Origin: Mauremys mutica
Taxonomy: Eukaryota > Chordata > Testudines > Geoemydidae
Assembly: GCF_020497125.1 (NCBI RefSeq)
Contig: NC_059081.1
Coordinates: forward strand, 14,727,105 to 14,791,104
Length of the DNA: 64,000 nt
Direction: 5' to 3'
Part shown: piece by piece, positions 22,674-34,893 of the stretch
Numbering within the stretch: the stretch's first letter is position 1
Layout of the letters: every line of letters begins with the position of its first letter
The notes under the pieces: model-generated
Seen by the model: only the letters and a program-made list of their open reading frames with translations
Told to the model about the DNA's origin: nothing
Database searches by the model: none
Made by a program: the position numbers and the translations under genes

Positions 22674-23760
22674 ATAGAATCACAGGACTGGTAGAGAGAG
22701 GTCATCTAATCCCATGCACTCAGAGCAGGATTAAGTGTTATCTAGGCCATCCCTCAGAGGTGTTTGTCTAACCTGCTCTTAAAATCCTCCAGTGACAGAA
22801 ATTCTGGAACCTCCCTAGGCAATTTATTCCAGTGCATAATTACCCTGACAGGAAGTTTTTCTTCATGTCCAAGCTAAACCTCCCTTGCTGCAATTTAAAC
22901 CCGTTGCTTCTTGTCCTATCCACAGAGGTTAATGAACAATATACCTCCCACCTCTTTGTAATATTTTTTATGTACTGGAAAAGTATCATATCCCCCATCA
23001 GTCTTCTCTTCTCCAGACAAAACAAGCCCAATTTTTTCCATCTTCCCCCACAGGTCATGTTTTCTACACCTTTAATCATTTTTGTTGCTCTTCTGAACTT
23101 TCTCCAATTTGTCCACCTTTCCTGAAATGTGGAGCCCAGAACTAGACACAGCACTCCAGTTGAGGTCTAATCAGTGAGGAGTATAGTGGAAGAATTACTT
23201 TTTGTGTCTTTCTTACAACACTCCTGTGTGTGTGGTTTGGGGTTTTTTTGCAACAGCATTACACTGTTGACTCATATTTAGCTTGTGATCCACTATGAGC
23301 TCCAGATCCCTTTCTGCAGTACTCCTTCCTAGGCAGTCATTTCCCATTTTTTATGTGTGCAATTGATTGTTCCTTCCTAAGTAGAGTACTTTGCATTTGT
23401 CCTTATTGAATTTCATCCTATTTACTTCAGATCATTTTGAATTTTAATCCTATCCTCCAACACAGTTGCAACCCCTCCCAGCTTGGTATTGTCCACAAAC
23501 ATTATATGTGTACTCTCTATGCCATGTACTCTCTGGGAACTGTTTTCCAACAAGTTTATGCACCCACATCATAGTAGCTCCATCTAGGTTGTATTTCCCT
23601 AATTTGTTTAGGAGAAGGTCATGTAAGACCATATCAAAAGTCTTATTAAAGTCAAGATATACCACATTTCTTACTCTTCTCCCCCACACCCCAAGGTATT
23701 CCTCACTCACAAATCGCTCCCTTTCTTGTATTAATTTAACAGGACTACTTGTGTGGTTAC
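22674..23760 (-). mobile_element. CR1 LINE with internal deletion
   Basis: A minus-strand CR1 covers part of the reverse transcriptase and the whole 3' UTR. The 3' end is at 22674-22690 ('tatagaatcacaggactgg' on the plus strand). Protein remnants on the minus strand follow the expected order: VVYLDFNKTFD and LLLNKLGKYNLDGATMMWV (23.74-23.56 kb), then FVDN where FADD is expected, then RATKMIKG and GLFCLEKRRL (about 23.08-23.00 kb). The GVPQGS box that should lie between WV..L and FADD is absent, so a segment of about 100 nt was lost near 23525. The element is truncated at its 5' end. Confidence 0.85.
23450..23745 (-). pseudogene. CR1 reverse transcriptase palm fragment
   Basis: The minus-strand reading contains LDFNKTFDMVLHDLLLNKLG, the fingers/palm motif of CR1 polymerase (LDFSKAFDTV), then WVHKLVGKQFPES. 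Catalytic residues are damaged: the FADD box reads FVDN, and the GVPQGSVLGP loop is deleted. It cannot encode an active enzyme. Confidence 0.8.
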
Positions 23761-23805
23761 CCAAGTAAAGGTTGGAGGGGCAGGGCTGTATTTTGCTACT
23801 TAGAG

Positions 23806-24225
23806 AAGTGGTTCTCAACCAGGAGTAGGCATACCCCTGAGGGCACGCAGTGGTCTTCTGGGGGTACATCAACTCATCTAGATAATCTAGATATTTGCCT
23901 AGTTAGTTTTACAACAGGCTATCTAAAAAGCACTAGTGAAGTCAATACAAACTAAAATTTCATACAATGAAGTGTTTATACTGTTCTATATACTATACAC
24001 TGGAATGTAGGTACAATATTTTTATTCCAATCCATTTATTTTATAATTGTAAGGTAAAAATGAGAAAGCAAGCAATTTTTCAGTAATACTGTGCAACATT
24101 TTTTTGTATTTTTATGTCTGATTTTGTAAGCAAACAGTTTTTAAGTGAGGTAAAACTTGGGGGTGCGCAAGACAAATCAGATTCCTGAAAGGGATACAGT
24201 AGTCTGGAAAGGTTGAGAGCCACTG
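23806..24225. mobile_element. hAT-type MITE
   Basis: The terminal inverted repeats are 'aagtggttctcaacc' at 23806 and 'ggttgagagccactg' ending at 24225. They are flanked by 8-bp duplications with one mismatch: acttagag (23798-23805) and gcttagag (24226-24233). The 420-bp interior is AT-rich and non-coding. It sits just beside the CR1 copy. Confidence 0.88.
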
Positions 24226-24233
24226 GCTTAGAG

Positions 24234-25600
24234 CAGAAGGAATACGTCGTATAAACGGTGCTTCCCCGATATACTTTGCAAACCAATCATGTCAAACAGG
24301 CTTTAGCAGAGAGAAGCAACATTCTAATGTCACAAGAATTGCCTTGGATCTTAGTTTGCATTTGTCACCTCCACCAGTGTAAATGAAAATCCATATTTAA
24401 CATAATTCTCTTTCTCACTTAGTCCTTCCCTCCCACCCTTTTGCATAATAAAATAAAATGGCTACCTCTTGACTCCCTTCTTCCTGGGAAGCCCTATCTT
24501 CAATATATCATCAGGGCTTCTCATTTGGATGATGCATTGTGCTAATCCATAACCGAGGTGCAATTACTTTGATATATTGCTAAGTGACTAGTGCCAGCTG
24601 GCAAGAATAGCCTTTGTGATTCTCAGGAACAGTTACGCCATTATTTTAAAAACAATGAATTATTTTTTGAGAGGATTACTGGCTTAGAAAGGGAATGTGT
24701 GTTAATGTGGGGGATTGGAAACTGCTGCAACCTAGCCGCAGCTTATCACTTTTATGCTTAGAAATGAATGACAGAAACTTTCTTTTCATTTACACAAGCA
24801 ACCATGTCTCTGCAGCTGTTGGCTAACAGGCTCATATCCCCATATGAAATGGATCCAATTATATGATGTGGGTCATCCAAACGCAGCATAGAAATAAACA
24901 AAATCTACAGGGCTGCCTGCTAAAGGAGGGGACGTGGGACTGTTGAGTGCACCTCTGCCATAATTAGATAGACTTTAGTGAAACACAGTCTTCCAGTTCC
25001 CTGTTCTACTCAGAATAATGGCTGTAATCTTTATTTATTTGTATTGATTATCATAGCTGCTGAGGAGTCACCTGTTACTCGGTAAAGGTTTAATTCTCTT
25101 TATTCTCTATGAATTCTTCCTCTGTCATTAAAATATGGACAGGCTATATTTTTGCCTCATCTAAAGTCAGACTCTTTCCATTGATTTCAATGGCCTTTGG
25201 ATCAGGCATGTAGAGGAGCTTCCTTGTCAGCTTTGGTAGTAAATCGAGGACTTTCAGACAAAACTGATTTCTTGACACTTATAAAATGAAAAATTATGTT
25301 TAAAATGTCCAGAGCATAATCTGCATATTGGATATTTGTCACTGCATATTTTTGTTGTTTTCTCTTATCTTTGTATATGTGTGCATGCACACACACCGGT
25401 TGTTTTTCCTACTGGATGTATTTGTCCCTTGTTTGTAGCTGTCTAGTATAATGATACAGCAATATCATTCGATAATTACCAAGTCTTCCCTGCTCCCTCT
25501 CTCCTCAGTCATTGTAAACAATTCCACTATTCTCTGTGCAATCCAGCTTTGTCTGCTGGTATAAACTGGTACAGTTCCACTGAAGTTAACTGAGTTACAT
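24234..25600. other. Unassigned AT-rich spacer
   Basis: It holds two copies of the recurrent short motif, at 25171-25206 and 25552-25620. No gene was seen. Confidence 0.45.
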
Positions 25601-25639
25601 CAGCAGAAAATTTGGCCCTGTTTTTTTACTTTGTCCAAT

Positions 25640-26015
25640 CACATCCTGCTTCCCCTCTTACTTGTAGAACATCCCTAAAAGCTGCACTTTCCTTCTCAGC
25701 CTTCTGGCTAGCTTTTCTATACATTGTGGTCAGCTTTTGTCTAGGCTTCTGCAGCCTTCTCCTTTCAGACTTCCTTGATTTTCCTCAAATCCATGCAAAA
25801 TGCTGCTTCAAAAATCATCTTCCTCCCCTGTTCCTTTGTTACCCACTCTCCTATCCCACCACAGGTGTCCTCTTGCCTTCTGTATAATTTTTCAGTGGTA
25901 TACAAACTTCTACTCCAGCCTACATCTCTCCTCTCATCTATTCCTACTTTCCGTTTGCTTTCTATACAACTTGTGCCTAGCTGCTTCCTTGCCATTTATA
26001 CATTAGTTTTATTGT
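25640..26015 (+). mobile_element. Possible L2/Rex-type LINE reverse transcriptase relic
   Basis: The plus-strand frame starting 25775 includes QNAASKIIFL (residues 7-16), which resembles the 'QNAAAKIIFL.RR.DHVTP' motif near the polymerase thumb of L2-like LINEs. The downstream Leu/Ser-rich part ends with RLLSIQLVPS. Only this motif supports the call, and the copy is very old. The nucleotide string 'aaaatgctgcttcaaaaatc' falls in the same place. Confidence 0.4.
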
Positions 26016-26019
26016 GATG

Positions 26020-26595
26020 AATATTTTGGCCAAGATAAGATTTTTCAGTGATCAAGAATACCATTGAGATAACTAACCATCACAGAGAATAGCTAATAAA
26101 CAATGACTTCCATTGGAAATGATGGGTGTGGTTCTCTGCACTTTAGACACTCAAGTATCTTATTTAGGTCCCTAAAAACAAGTTGTGGAAATATCTAGTC
26201 ACACAAGCATTCATGACACTCTTACCACAAGTGTTGATGCTGGAAGTGTCACAAATATTCTATGATGTCTAATTTTAGGCACTATTTTTTAAAAAAAGGC
26301 CTTTAATCATAGCCTGAAAGCTGTCTGATCAATTAACTTCTTTTTTCTTTAAATGTATGACTTTGAGTGTTCACTATTCATAATTTCCTGTTCCTTCTCT
26401 GATTGGTTACCTAACCCGAGTGGTATCTCTGGTTCCTGACTGGGTAACTGAAACTTTATATAAGCAGGAGGAGGGCATGTATAAACCACTTTTAGCACAG
26501 ATTTGAGGCAAATATTTGCATGAGTATCTGTGACGCTTATGGCATTGTGATGCTGTATGATTGAAACATGACTATTTATATCCCCAATATTACCA
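26020..26595. other. Unassigned AT-rich spacer
   Basis: No gene or named repeat. 26274-26292 shares a 'ttttaggcactatttttta' string with the hairpin at 56.86-56.89 kb. Confidence 0.4.
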
Positions 26596-26599
26596 TTGT

Positions 26600-27290
26600 T
26601 AGACATTTGCAACATATCTTTGTAGAAAATGTCATGTAAGGTAAAAAGTTATGATTGGCCGAGTATGAGTATCCTGTTTATATGAATGTATTTTTGTATC
26701 AGAAGTTATAAATATTGACTATATACTGGCATCTACCTATGTGCTATATTCCTGGGCAACACCCACAAGGTAGTTTTATCCAGTCTATCCAGGACACTGG
26801 AAGCATCTCCATTTTTCCTCTTTCCTGCTCTGATCTCTGGACTATGGACTTACATTGAAAGGACCATACAGACTATGGACTTAAGACCTTCCAATCTTTT
26901 GAAAGTTGCCAGAGACTTTACAAGCCAGCTGTCTGTAACATCACTGCTACAAACCTGATCAAGGAACTTTGCAATGATTGTAAGTATATGACTTCCTTAA
27001 CAATTTTAACACACACTTTCTTTGCTCTTATAAATAATCTAAATAATCTAAAAGACTGGCAACAGCATGATTATTGGGTAAGATCTGAATTATATATTGA
27101 TCTGGGTATGTGACTGATCTTTTGAGATTAGAAGAACTCTTTGATAGATGAAATTGGTTTTCAGTAACCACTCATTATGGTGAAACAAGGACTGGGATGC
27201 TTAAGAAGACTTCAGTTTAAACTTGGTGAGACAGTTTACTTTTGCTTTTGGCTTGGTATATCTAATAGAACAACAACCAGTTGGGGGGGG
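26600..27290 (+). repeat. Interspersed repeat, probably LTR-type
   Basis: I recognise 'ttcctgggcaacacccacaa', then 'aaaagactggcaacagcatg', 'attattgggtaagatctgaa' and 'gaaattggttttcagtaacc' as parts of a repeat common in turtle genomes. Ends and class are not defined. A poly-G run follows at about 27282-27292. Confidence 0.4.
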
Positions 27291-27294
27291 GGGG

Positions 27295-29645
27295 TGTTTT
27301 CCCTATTTCTCAGCAGTTTGTCCTGAATTTCGCATAGCTGTGACCCACTGAGTCACAGTGATGGGCATGTGTGTAGAAAGCAAATAAAAGGGGCTGAAAG
27401 TGAAGTCTTAACACATTTTTGGTTGTTTATTTGAAGGAAGGTCCATAATACACTTCCTTTGCCCACCTCTATCCAATATATGCTTGATCTGTTTTTTCAA
27501 GTCATTTTCTATTTCTGCTTTGGTTCTTACAAATAGGGAAGTTATCTGATCCTTGTTTTCTCTCTGTTTCACTTTTCCCCTTCTCTTCACAGAAGGGGCT
27601 CGTTACTTTCCATTCATGGAAATGATTCACTGTTCATTTATTCCAGTATGCTCTTGCTGAGACTCGGCAGGTCACTTTATGGCCTCCTGTGACTGCAGTT
27701 AATTTAGATTCTTTGTTCTCTCTCTTTCTAAAGCAAAACATTTCCCCAAATTGATAACTTGGCTCTCCACTGGATTAGGCTATTTATTCTAGCCTTAGTT
27801 CTCCATTGTTTACTGGATAACTTCGTGATTGTAATAATATGGTAATGTTTGTGTTGGTTGATTTTTTTTTTCATGTCCATATCTTTGTGTGGTTGGGTTG
27901 CTTTCATTTTATAAACAGGCAAACTTAACTTTCATCCATTTTCTCCATGAAAGCTGTGGGAATCTCAGAACCTTGCTCTTCATGGTAATGTACACCAGTG
28001 ACTATATTTAGAACTTTTCCACCCTATAAAGTTTAAAAAAAAAAAAATCAGTGCAGAAACAAGGAGATATTGATCAACAAGCGAAGAAGTCCCAGAGTAC
28101 TTTGCTGGCAATTTATTAAAAGGTCTTTCTCTGGGGTCCTAAACCAGCGTCTATATGCTTCATACTGCAAATTTGGTGTGTACCACTCACCACAGGTAAC
28201 AAATGAAAATTTTTGACAGGGCTGTGGAACGCTGAATTTTCACAGTGGGTCAGGTGTTTAGCACAGATGTTTCTGTAATGGTAGCACATTGATAAAATGC
28301 ACTGTGTTCAATAGCCCTCCAACTTCCCCTTCCATCTGTGTGGTGGCCTTCTGTAAGTAATACGGGCTGCAATGTTAAGCATGTAGGATCAGTAATTAGC
28401 TCAAGAGAAGAGCTGATAGAAGTATTCTTTTTAGTAGTATTCATGTGGCAGATTATCAGATGGCAAAACTGTCAGAGCTCCATTAGAATCAATAGAGGTA
28501 TGACAAATTACACCAGCTGAGGAACCGCCCGTCAGTTGATCTTTTTTCCCCCGGATTGTATATCATTCATCAAGCCATCTTGAGTTCTGTGAATTCTATC
28601 CATTACTTGTAAGTATTTGCCAAATAGTCTCATCCAATGGGTTGTTTGCAAACTGTTCAATTCATCTGTTCTCTGGTCGCTGGTCACAGTATGACACCAA
28701 TAACCCAAGATTTAGTTTCTCCTCCCTGAATGGATTATTGCAATTTTTAAGAGAAGAAAAATGAATGTTGAATAAAAAAAATTCTCAGCTGGTACAGTTT
28801 TTCTGGCAAATATTTATGCTAACACTCTTGAAACTTTCAGGATAAGTTAACATTTCCACATGGCCATCTTAATACTCATACAACAACACAGTACAATACA
28901 ATATAATACAGCACCATCTCATACAACAATGCAACTCAAATGAGGAATAGTACAACTCCAGAAATAATAGCAAACAGATCTCACTGTTTTTATTTGTGTT
29001 GTTAAGGGGTGATTTTTTTTCTTAGTCTCCCTGCTTCCATTTTTTTGTATGTAATATACTATTGTTATAAAATTTTGTATTGCTGAAGGATCTAGGTGCA
29101 CCTGCCAAAATCATTGCCCCATTCTGCCAATTGCTTTACAAACATGTAGTAAAAAGAACCTTTTCAGGCCAGCAGCTAAGTTAATGACAAGACATAAAAG
29201 GTAGACAGAACAGAGTGACCTACAGTAGGCCAAGGAAAAAGTAACAGCAAAAGGGATGTGTTTTGTATGAGTGGTCTGTCAAATACTATAGTGTATACAT
29301 ATACACATGTATATATTGTTTAAAAGAAATTAGTCATAACTGAAACCCAGTGTAAGAAGGCACAACTTCCTGGTTTGCCAGTGATAACTAGGCTGAGTTT
29401 GCCCCAGTATGTTTTTTTTTTAAATGCATCATAAAGGTTTATGCCTGGGAATCCTTCAGAACCAGTGTCAAGTTGAGTTGATCTCCTGTATCACTGGTGT
29501 ATCATCTCTGATTATCACAAGAACCATTTTTTCTAAATGGCACATGACATAACACTGGGCCCATTGTATTTGGTTTGTGTTCCTGTTTCTGATGCATCCA
29601 TTACTGGTCAACATTATTATTACAATAAAACATGGAGGGTAGGGC
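27295..29645. other. Unassigned AT-rich spacer
   Basis: It contains an A-run at 28035-28047, an 'acaatacaatataatac' low-complexity patch near 28890, and one copy of the recurrent short motif at 28474-28525. No coding region is supported. Confidence 0.45.
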
Positions 29646-29654
29646 TCTACTACT

Positions 29655-29782
29655 CAGGGCCGGCTTCAGGCACCAGCGCAGCAAGCAGGTGCTTGGGGCG
29701 GCCAATGGAAAGGGGCAGCATGTATGGGTCTTCGGCAGCAATTCGGCGGCGGGTCCCTCAGTCCCTCTCAGAGTTGGCCCTG
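29655..29782. mobile_element. hAT-type MITE, internally deleted
   Basis: It begins 'cagggccggct' and ends 'gagttggccctg', which are inverted ends of a GC-rich hAT family. Flanks are ctactact (29647-29654) and ctactacc (29783-29790), an 8-bp duplication with one mismatch. The interior has 'ggcaccagcgcagcaagcag', 'gcttggggcggccaatggaa' and 'ggcggcgggtccctcag', CpG-containing sequence unlike its surroundings. The three open frames crossing it are artefacts of its GC content. Confidence 0.82.
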
Positions 29783-29790
29783 CTACTACC

Positions 29791-30520
29791 CTCAACTCTG
29801 GGGTGAATTTTCAGTCCTTTTTGGTTTTGACAGAGAAAATAATACTTAAAAGGTTTGTTTGGAGGTTGGGGCATTTTTTTTTAAAAAAAAATTTGTGTCA
29901 GAGAGTGAACTTTAAAATTGATAGTTTTGCTTCAGATTGCATAGGTCTTTAGCCCTCCCCCCCATTGCATCTTCCCTTAGATGACTTTGGAACATATGCT
30001 GTTTCTATCAGCTAGTTTGGCATTCAGTCCAGGGGCCCAGTTTCTCTCCCTTTGTGACATTATCACTAAGTTGATCCTAGGCTCACTTGTCCTATTGCAA
30101 ACAATGTAACAAAAGTCACATTCAGAGTGAGGTCCTGATGCAGGGATCTTCTACTGAATGTTATCTCACATTTCAGCAGCTTTGTTGGCTCCAGCACTTG
30201 GAAACACTTATACTTCCTGCTGGCTGGGATACATGTTTTTTTGTCCAAGTATTCTTCTAAGCTTGGCCTTCACTCTATGCTGAAGTGGTGCATTCATATT
30301 CACTTTGAAGAACAATTTTCCAGGTGAGGTTTCAGTAGCCGTGAGGTGCTCTCACAACCAATACCTATGGCATTAATGCACTTAAAGCTGACTATCTTTG
30401 TCCTCTTTAAAATCCATTAAAGATTCCCAAGGTTTTGTGGAACATTTGAAAGGAATGTGGTGTGACTTTCACAGCAATGGATGTATACACTATATTTATA
30501 ACAACATTTCAGATAGCCAA
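29791..30520. other. Unassigned spacer
   Basis: No named repeat or gene. Runs of T and A occur near 29873-29891. Confidence 0.5.
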
Positions 30521-30530
30521 GATTTTCATA

Positions 30531-30621
30531 AAAGCAGCAAAGAATCCTGTGGCACCTTATAGACTAACAGACGTTTTGCAGCATGAGCTTTCATGGGTGA
30601 ATGCCCACTTCGTCAGATGCC
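30531..30621 (-). mobile_element. Penelope-like element end, 5'-truncated
   Basis: The plus strand reads 'agcagcaaagaatcctgtgg', 'caccttatagactaacagac', 'gttttgcagcatgagctttc', then 'atgggtgaatgcccacttcg'. The order matches the left arm of the palindrome at 45 kb. The 8-bp flanks ttttcata (30523-30530 and 30622-30629) are identical. The stem pairing is slightly eroded (atgggt against gcccac). Confidence 0.75.
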
Positions 30622-30878
30622 TTTTCATAGTTTGTTGTGAATCCAAAACTGGTCATGTCTGACTCTTTTTGCACTGAAATGGGACCATTTTCAGTGATGG
30701 ATTAAATGAAGTGTCTAAATCCAGCTGAATTCATTTAAATAAAGCACTAATATATGTTTCGAAGAAATAACTTATGGGAATGAATGAAATCAAGAAAAAA
30801 GAAAATATATAATGTACTGCTCAGCTGACAAAGTAATAATCAAACCACACTAAAGCTATTTCTAAATCTTTGGAGGAA

Positions 30879-30992
30879 ACATAGGAATTGCTTTACTGCA
30901 TTGGACCATTGGTCCATTTAGTGTAATATCCTACTTCTGACAGTGGCCGGCACCAGATTCCTCAGAGGGAAGTGCAAGAAACTCCACGGTAG
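30879..30992 (-). mobile_element. CR1 LINE 3' tail fragment
   Basis: The plus strand 'ttggaccattggtccattta', 'aatatcctacttctgacagt' and 'ggccggcaccagattcctca' is the reverse complement of the CR1 tail seen at 760-850. It is short and diverged. Confidence 0.7.
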
Positions 30993-31196
30993 GCAGAGAG
31001 TCCCATGAGTGAAGAAGACAAGCCAGAAGATTCTGGAAGTGAATTGCTGGCTATGTAAGTGGTGGAAGGTTATGGATTTGTGGAACACTTGGTCCACCTT
31101 CTGCGGAAGAGTGGGCTGTATAGCTTGCATAGCCTTTACCTCAGGCCAGGCAGCTTGGGAACAGACTGACTAGTGTAGTCAGAAGAGGTTAAGCTA

Positions 31197-31480
31197 ATGG
31201 CAAAAGAGGGAAGATATGAGCATGCCGCACAAAATCAAGATGTGGAAAATAACATTAATCAAAGAACCAAAAGACATGAAAAGAAGAAAAATTTTAATTG
31301 CCTATACACCAATGTTAGAAGCCTGGGTAACAAACATGAAGAATTGAAATGCTCATTTAGGAGCATAAATTTGATCTCGTTGGTTTTACTGAAACCTGAT
31401 GGGGATAGTTCACACAATTGGAAGGTTAAAATCAGTGGTTATAACCTATTTAAAAAGAATCTAGTGGGGAAAAGGAGAGA
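31197..31480 (+). pseudogene. CR1 endonuclease N-terminal fragment
   Basis: The frame includes NCLYTNVRSLGNKHEELK (residues 34-51), the conserved start of the CR1 APE-type endonuclease (LYTNARS.GNK..EL). Then come LISLVLLKPDG, where intact copies have DIVAITETWW, and SHNWKVKISGYNLFKKNLVG. The TET catalytic Glu is lost (LKP). After residue 94 the frame runs into a (TG)n tract. The domain would nick target DNA in an active LINE. Confidence 0.75.
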
Positions 31481-31489
31481 GGAATGGTG

Positions 31490-31504
31490 CGCTCTCTCTC
31501 TCAC

Positions 31505-31535
<31 letters not shown>

Positions 31536-31614
31536 ATAATGTGTGTGTATATAAAATAACGGCATTATTAGGAGGGTAGTGTATATACACCCACATACCC
31601 CAATTGTGTGTATA

Positions 31615-31653
<39 letters not shown>

Positions 31654-31770
31654 AAGACATTATTGGGGGTGTGTGTGTGTGTACACTGCCCTCCCAATAA
31701 TGCCTTTATTTTATATATATATAAAATATATATATATTGTGTGTGTATATATATATAAATAAAAAGGCAT
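31490..31770. repeat. Compound (TC)/(TG)/(TA) repeat with an embedded palindrome
   Basis: Alternating tracts: TC at 31493-31502, TG about 31505-31522, TA runs at 31522-31532, 31610-31650 and 31713-31757, plus TG at 31668-31681. Between them lies an inverted repeat: 31561-31583 (ggcattattaggaggg...) pairs with 31681-31703 at 21 of 23 positions. The rest of the block lacks unique sequence. Confidence 0.85.
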
Positions 31771-31780
31771 TATCGGTTTT

Positions 31781-31860
31781 CCAAGTAACTGATTAAAAGA
31801 TATTGCTTCACCCGCCTTGTCTCGTTAATATCCTGAGACCGACACTGCTACAACACTGCA
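31781..31860 (+). mobile_element. Fragment of a second PLE-like terminal repeat
   Basis: 'ccaagtaactgattaaaaga', 'tattgcttcacccgccttgt' and 'gagaccgacactgctacaac' match the 3' half of the unit at 45719-45847 ('ttatccaccttctctctcta', 'gagacctacatggctacacc'). It lies directly downstream of the TA repeat block. Confidence 0.55.
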
Positions 31861-32875
31861 TGAATAATTTAACATGGGGAATAGTCATCAAGCAGGTCTA
31901 TTTCCAGTGGATCCTGCAGGGATCCATTCTTGGCCCAGTGCTATTTAATACCTTTTATCAATGACCCAGAAGAGGAAACCAAATCATCACTGAAAGTTTG
32001 CAGATGACATAAATATTGGGGTAGTGGTAAAAATGATGACTGGTCACTATTTCAGATCAATGTGGATCACTTGGTAAACTGGGCACAAGCAAACAATATG
32101 TTTTAGTTTTTAATATGGCTTAATTTTAACATATACATATAGGAACAAATAATGTAGGCCATACTTTGGGGGAACATGTAGGGGAACTCTCTCCTGGGAA
32201 GCAGAGACTTGGAAAAACATTTTGGGGTTGTGGTGGATAAGAAGATGAACATGAGCATTGAACATAACACCATGGCTAAAGAGCTCATGTGGTCCTGAGA
32301 TGCATAAAGGGGAACTTTGAGTAGGAGTGGAAAGGTTATCTTACCTCTATATTTGCCATTGCAGTGACTGCTGCTGGAATACTGTCTAATATCTGTGACC
32401 ACAATTTAAGAAGAAGGTTGATGAATTGGAGAGGATTCAGAGAAGAACCATGAGTGATTAAAGGATTAGAAAACCTGCCTTATAGTGACAGATCTCTTTA
32501 TATCTGTCTATTTAGCTTACCAAAGAAAATGTAAAGGGGCGACTTGATTAGTCTGTAAGTATCTACATGGGGAACAACTATTTAATATTGGACTCTTAAA
32601 TCTAGCAGAGAAAGGTATAACACAATGCAATGGCTAGAAATTGAAGTTGGACAAATTCAGACTGGAAATACGGCATGCATTTTTGACAATGGCAGTAATG
32701 AACCATTGGAACATTTTACCAAGGATTCTCCATCACTGACCATATTTAAATCAAGATCAGAGTTTTTTTTTTCCCTAAAGGATATGGTGTAGGAATTACT
32801 TTGGGGAACTTCTGTGGCCTGTGTAATACCTTGATCACAATGGTCCCCTCTGGCCTTGGAATCTATGAATCTGAG

Positions 32876-34890
32876 TTTGGAAATCAGCTTCATGTTAAAG
32901 TACACTTGCACTGTGCCTTGTATCAGATTAAATGTATGTCAGCATGTAGAATGATCGGAGAACTGCTCATGTGTTTGCTCATGTTGTAGTGGAAAGGGTG
33001 CTGGACAGGCCAAGTACTATTGGCAGTGGGACAGCTTCAAAATGAAACAAGGCTGATGTGTTGTAGGAGTGATATTACTAAGGTCCCTTGACCCTCACAG
33101 GGCTGTTATTTACTATTTATAGCACTCTTTGAAGACAATGAGCCTAATTCTCACATTACACTAAGGAGACTTGCTCTCCTCACTTACTCATACTGTGCTA
33201 ATCTACTTAATTCCCATGGAAAAAAACCTAGGTGTGCAGGGTTGGTGAAGTATATACTTTGTGCACATCCACACTGGGAGTGAGGTAGCATTTGAACATG
33301 CGTGTCTGGGATGTGCCTGTCATGTGGTATGCAGCATGTTGCATCTCCAATGAAGGAAATGCAGGTTTGGCCCCCGTGTGCACTACAGGGACATATGAAC
33401 TTTATAAAATTATGCATTGACCACCAACAAATTGTCTCTCCTGACCTCACTTGCAGTGGGAATGGTGGAGAAGGAACGTTGAAAAGTATTGGGGAGGCTA
33501 CACCAGAGGTATACATCCATGACCACACAGGATACAGCTGCACGGGGGTTCCCTCTGTACTGTCTAACACGGGGAGTTTTCTGAGCAGGGCAAGACTGGA
33601 CCAGGAATAGGTCTGGTAGTTCCATGGCTACACAGCACCATTGTCCCCTGCTGGGCAGGAACTCTAGAAGCATGTTGGTGTTGCTTTGGAGATCTTTAAC
33701 TTCAGGTGGGCAGTTTGAGATTTTTGTCATGGAAGTTCACTATATGGTCACGATGAAAAGATTAGATGTTATGGAAATACAGTAAAGGAAAATCAGAGTC
33801 CATAGTCACTGGTTTATATCTAAATTATTTTTTTAGTACCAATAACAAGAGCAGACACTGTGTATGCTGATGTGACTATTTTTAGACATTAGTTTACTGT
33901 TTTATGAGAATTCAATGCCGGCACAAAAAAAGAAACACAGCCAACAATATCATACTGGTGGAGCTCTAGGAAGATTAGCTTCACATTGTATGACTGCTCA
34001 TATACTACTGGCTAGTTTTACTAACAATGTGAGGGAGAGTTCCCAAATTAAGATGTATATAGTGGCTTCCTGGGAATACCCAGGAATTGCCATTTTTACC
34101 TTCGTTAATCCAGTGTGTCTCATCTGTGTCTTTAAAATTTGAATTAATTGAATGTTAACAGGTTGAGTATAGAGATAGGAAAATCTTGTCTCCCTTGAGG
34201 AATTAAAGCTTTCATTGAAACTTAGATTTTTCAAAACGTTACACTCGTGTGCATGTTAACACTGTAATTCATGCACAGGCTGAGGTTTCATTTGACATGC
34301 ATTATTCCAATGTCATTTTTCATGAAATCACATTAAATAAAAACCAAAGCATGTGTAATGTATAAATTACCGCAAGCGGAGTGGCTTAATATTGATCTGC
34401 ATTAATGGCTGTGATCATCAATAATGCAACTGTGAAACAAAGTCAAACTCTTTGAGTATTATGCCTTCTGTATTTGCTGTAACTTCCAACATGCACTTTA
34501 AGCACAAAATTGCTGAACCATCTGCAAGGTGTGCAATATTAATACACAAATATGGGTTTTCTAAAATATATGCAAATCCCTGAATGTGTTCAAGATCTTA
34601 GTCAACAGACAATTTTCAAAGGGCTATATGAACATTCAGTACTATACTTATGTTATTATATTTTGATACTTCCATTTTAATGGGAGGTTTCCCTGAGTAA
34701 GGAGTGCAGTATTGGGCACACAGTTTTTCTGCTGCTTCCCTTGAAATCAGTGGGAATTTTGCTATTGATTTCAATGGGAGCAGGATCACACTTATAGTTT
34801 GTAACTTCCTCTTATAAGGTTCAAGGTAAAATTCTCTTGCTTATCAATTTTGCTCTCACCAAGTGCCTGTCCAAAAGTCCACTGAAGATG
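32876..34890. other. Unassigned spacer
   Basis: No gene supported. Overlapping frames on opposite strands at 33184-33730 (up to 128 codons) have no domain and look like chance. A copy of the recurrent 'caatggga' motif lies at 34733-34789. Confidence 0.45.
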
Positions 34891-34893
34891 ATG

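Larger units (their letters stand above)
31170..32872 (+). mobile_element. CR1 LINE, broken by simple repeats
   Basis: An endonuclease-domain start (31280-31480) and later a reverse transcriptase remnant lie in the correct order on the plus strand. At 31910-32010, 'gatcctgcagggatccattc' and 'ttggcccagtgctatttaat' give an LQGSILGPVLFN-like box. Remnants of the downstream regions continue to a 3' UTR ending 'ccttggaatctatgaa' at 32872. The middle (31490-31860) is replaced by TG/TA repeats, a palindrome and a fragment of another repeat. Several frameshifts are present. The 3' part is of the same subfamily as 48.97-49.45 kb. Confidence 0.75.

Noticed and set aside
33184..33730. Overlapping frames of 128, 106 and 102 codons
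   Set aside because: Three frames on both strands over the same bases, no domain, no consistent composition; they look like chance.
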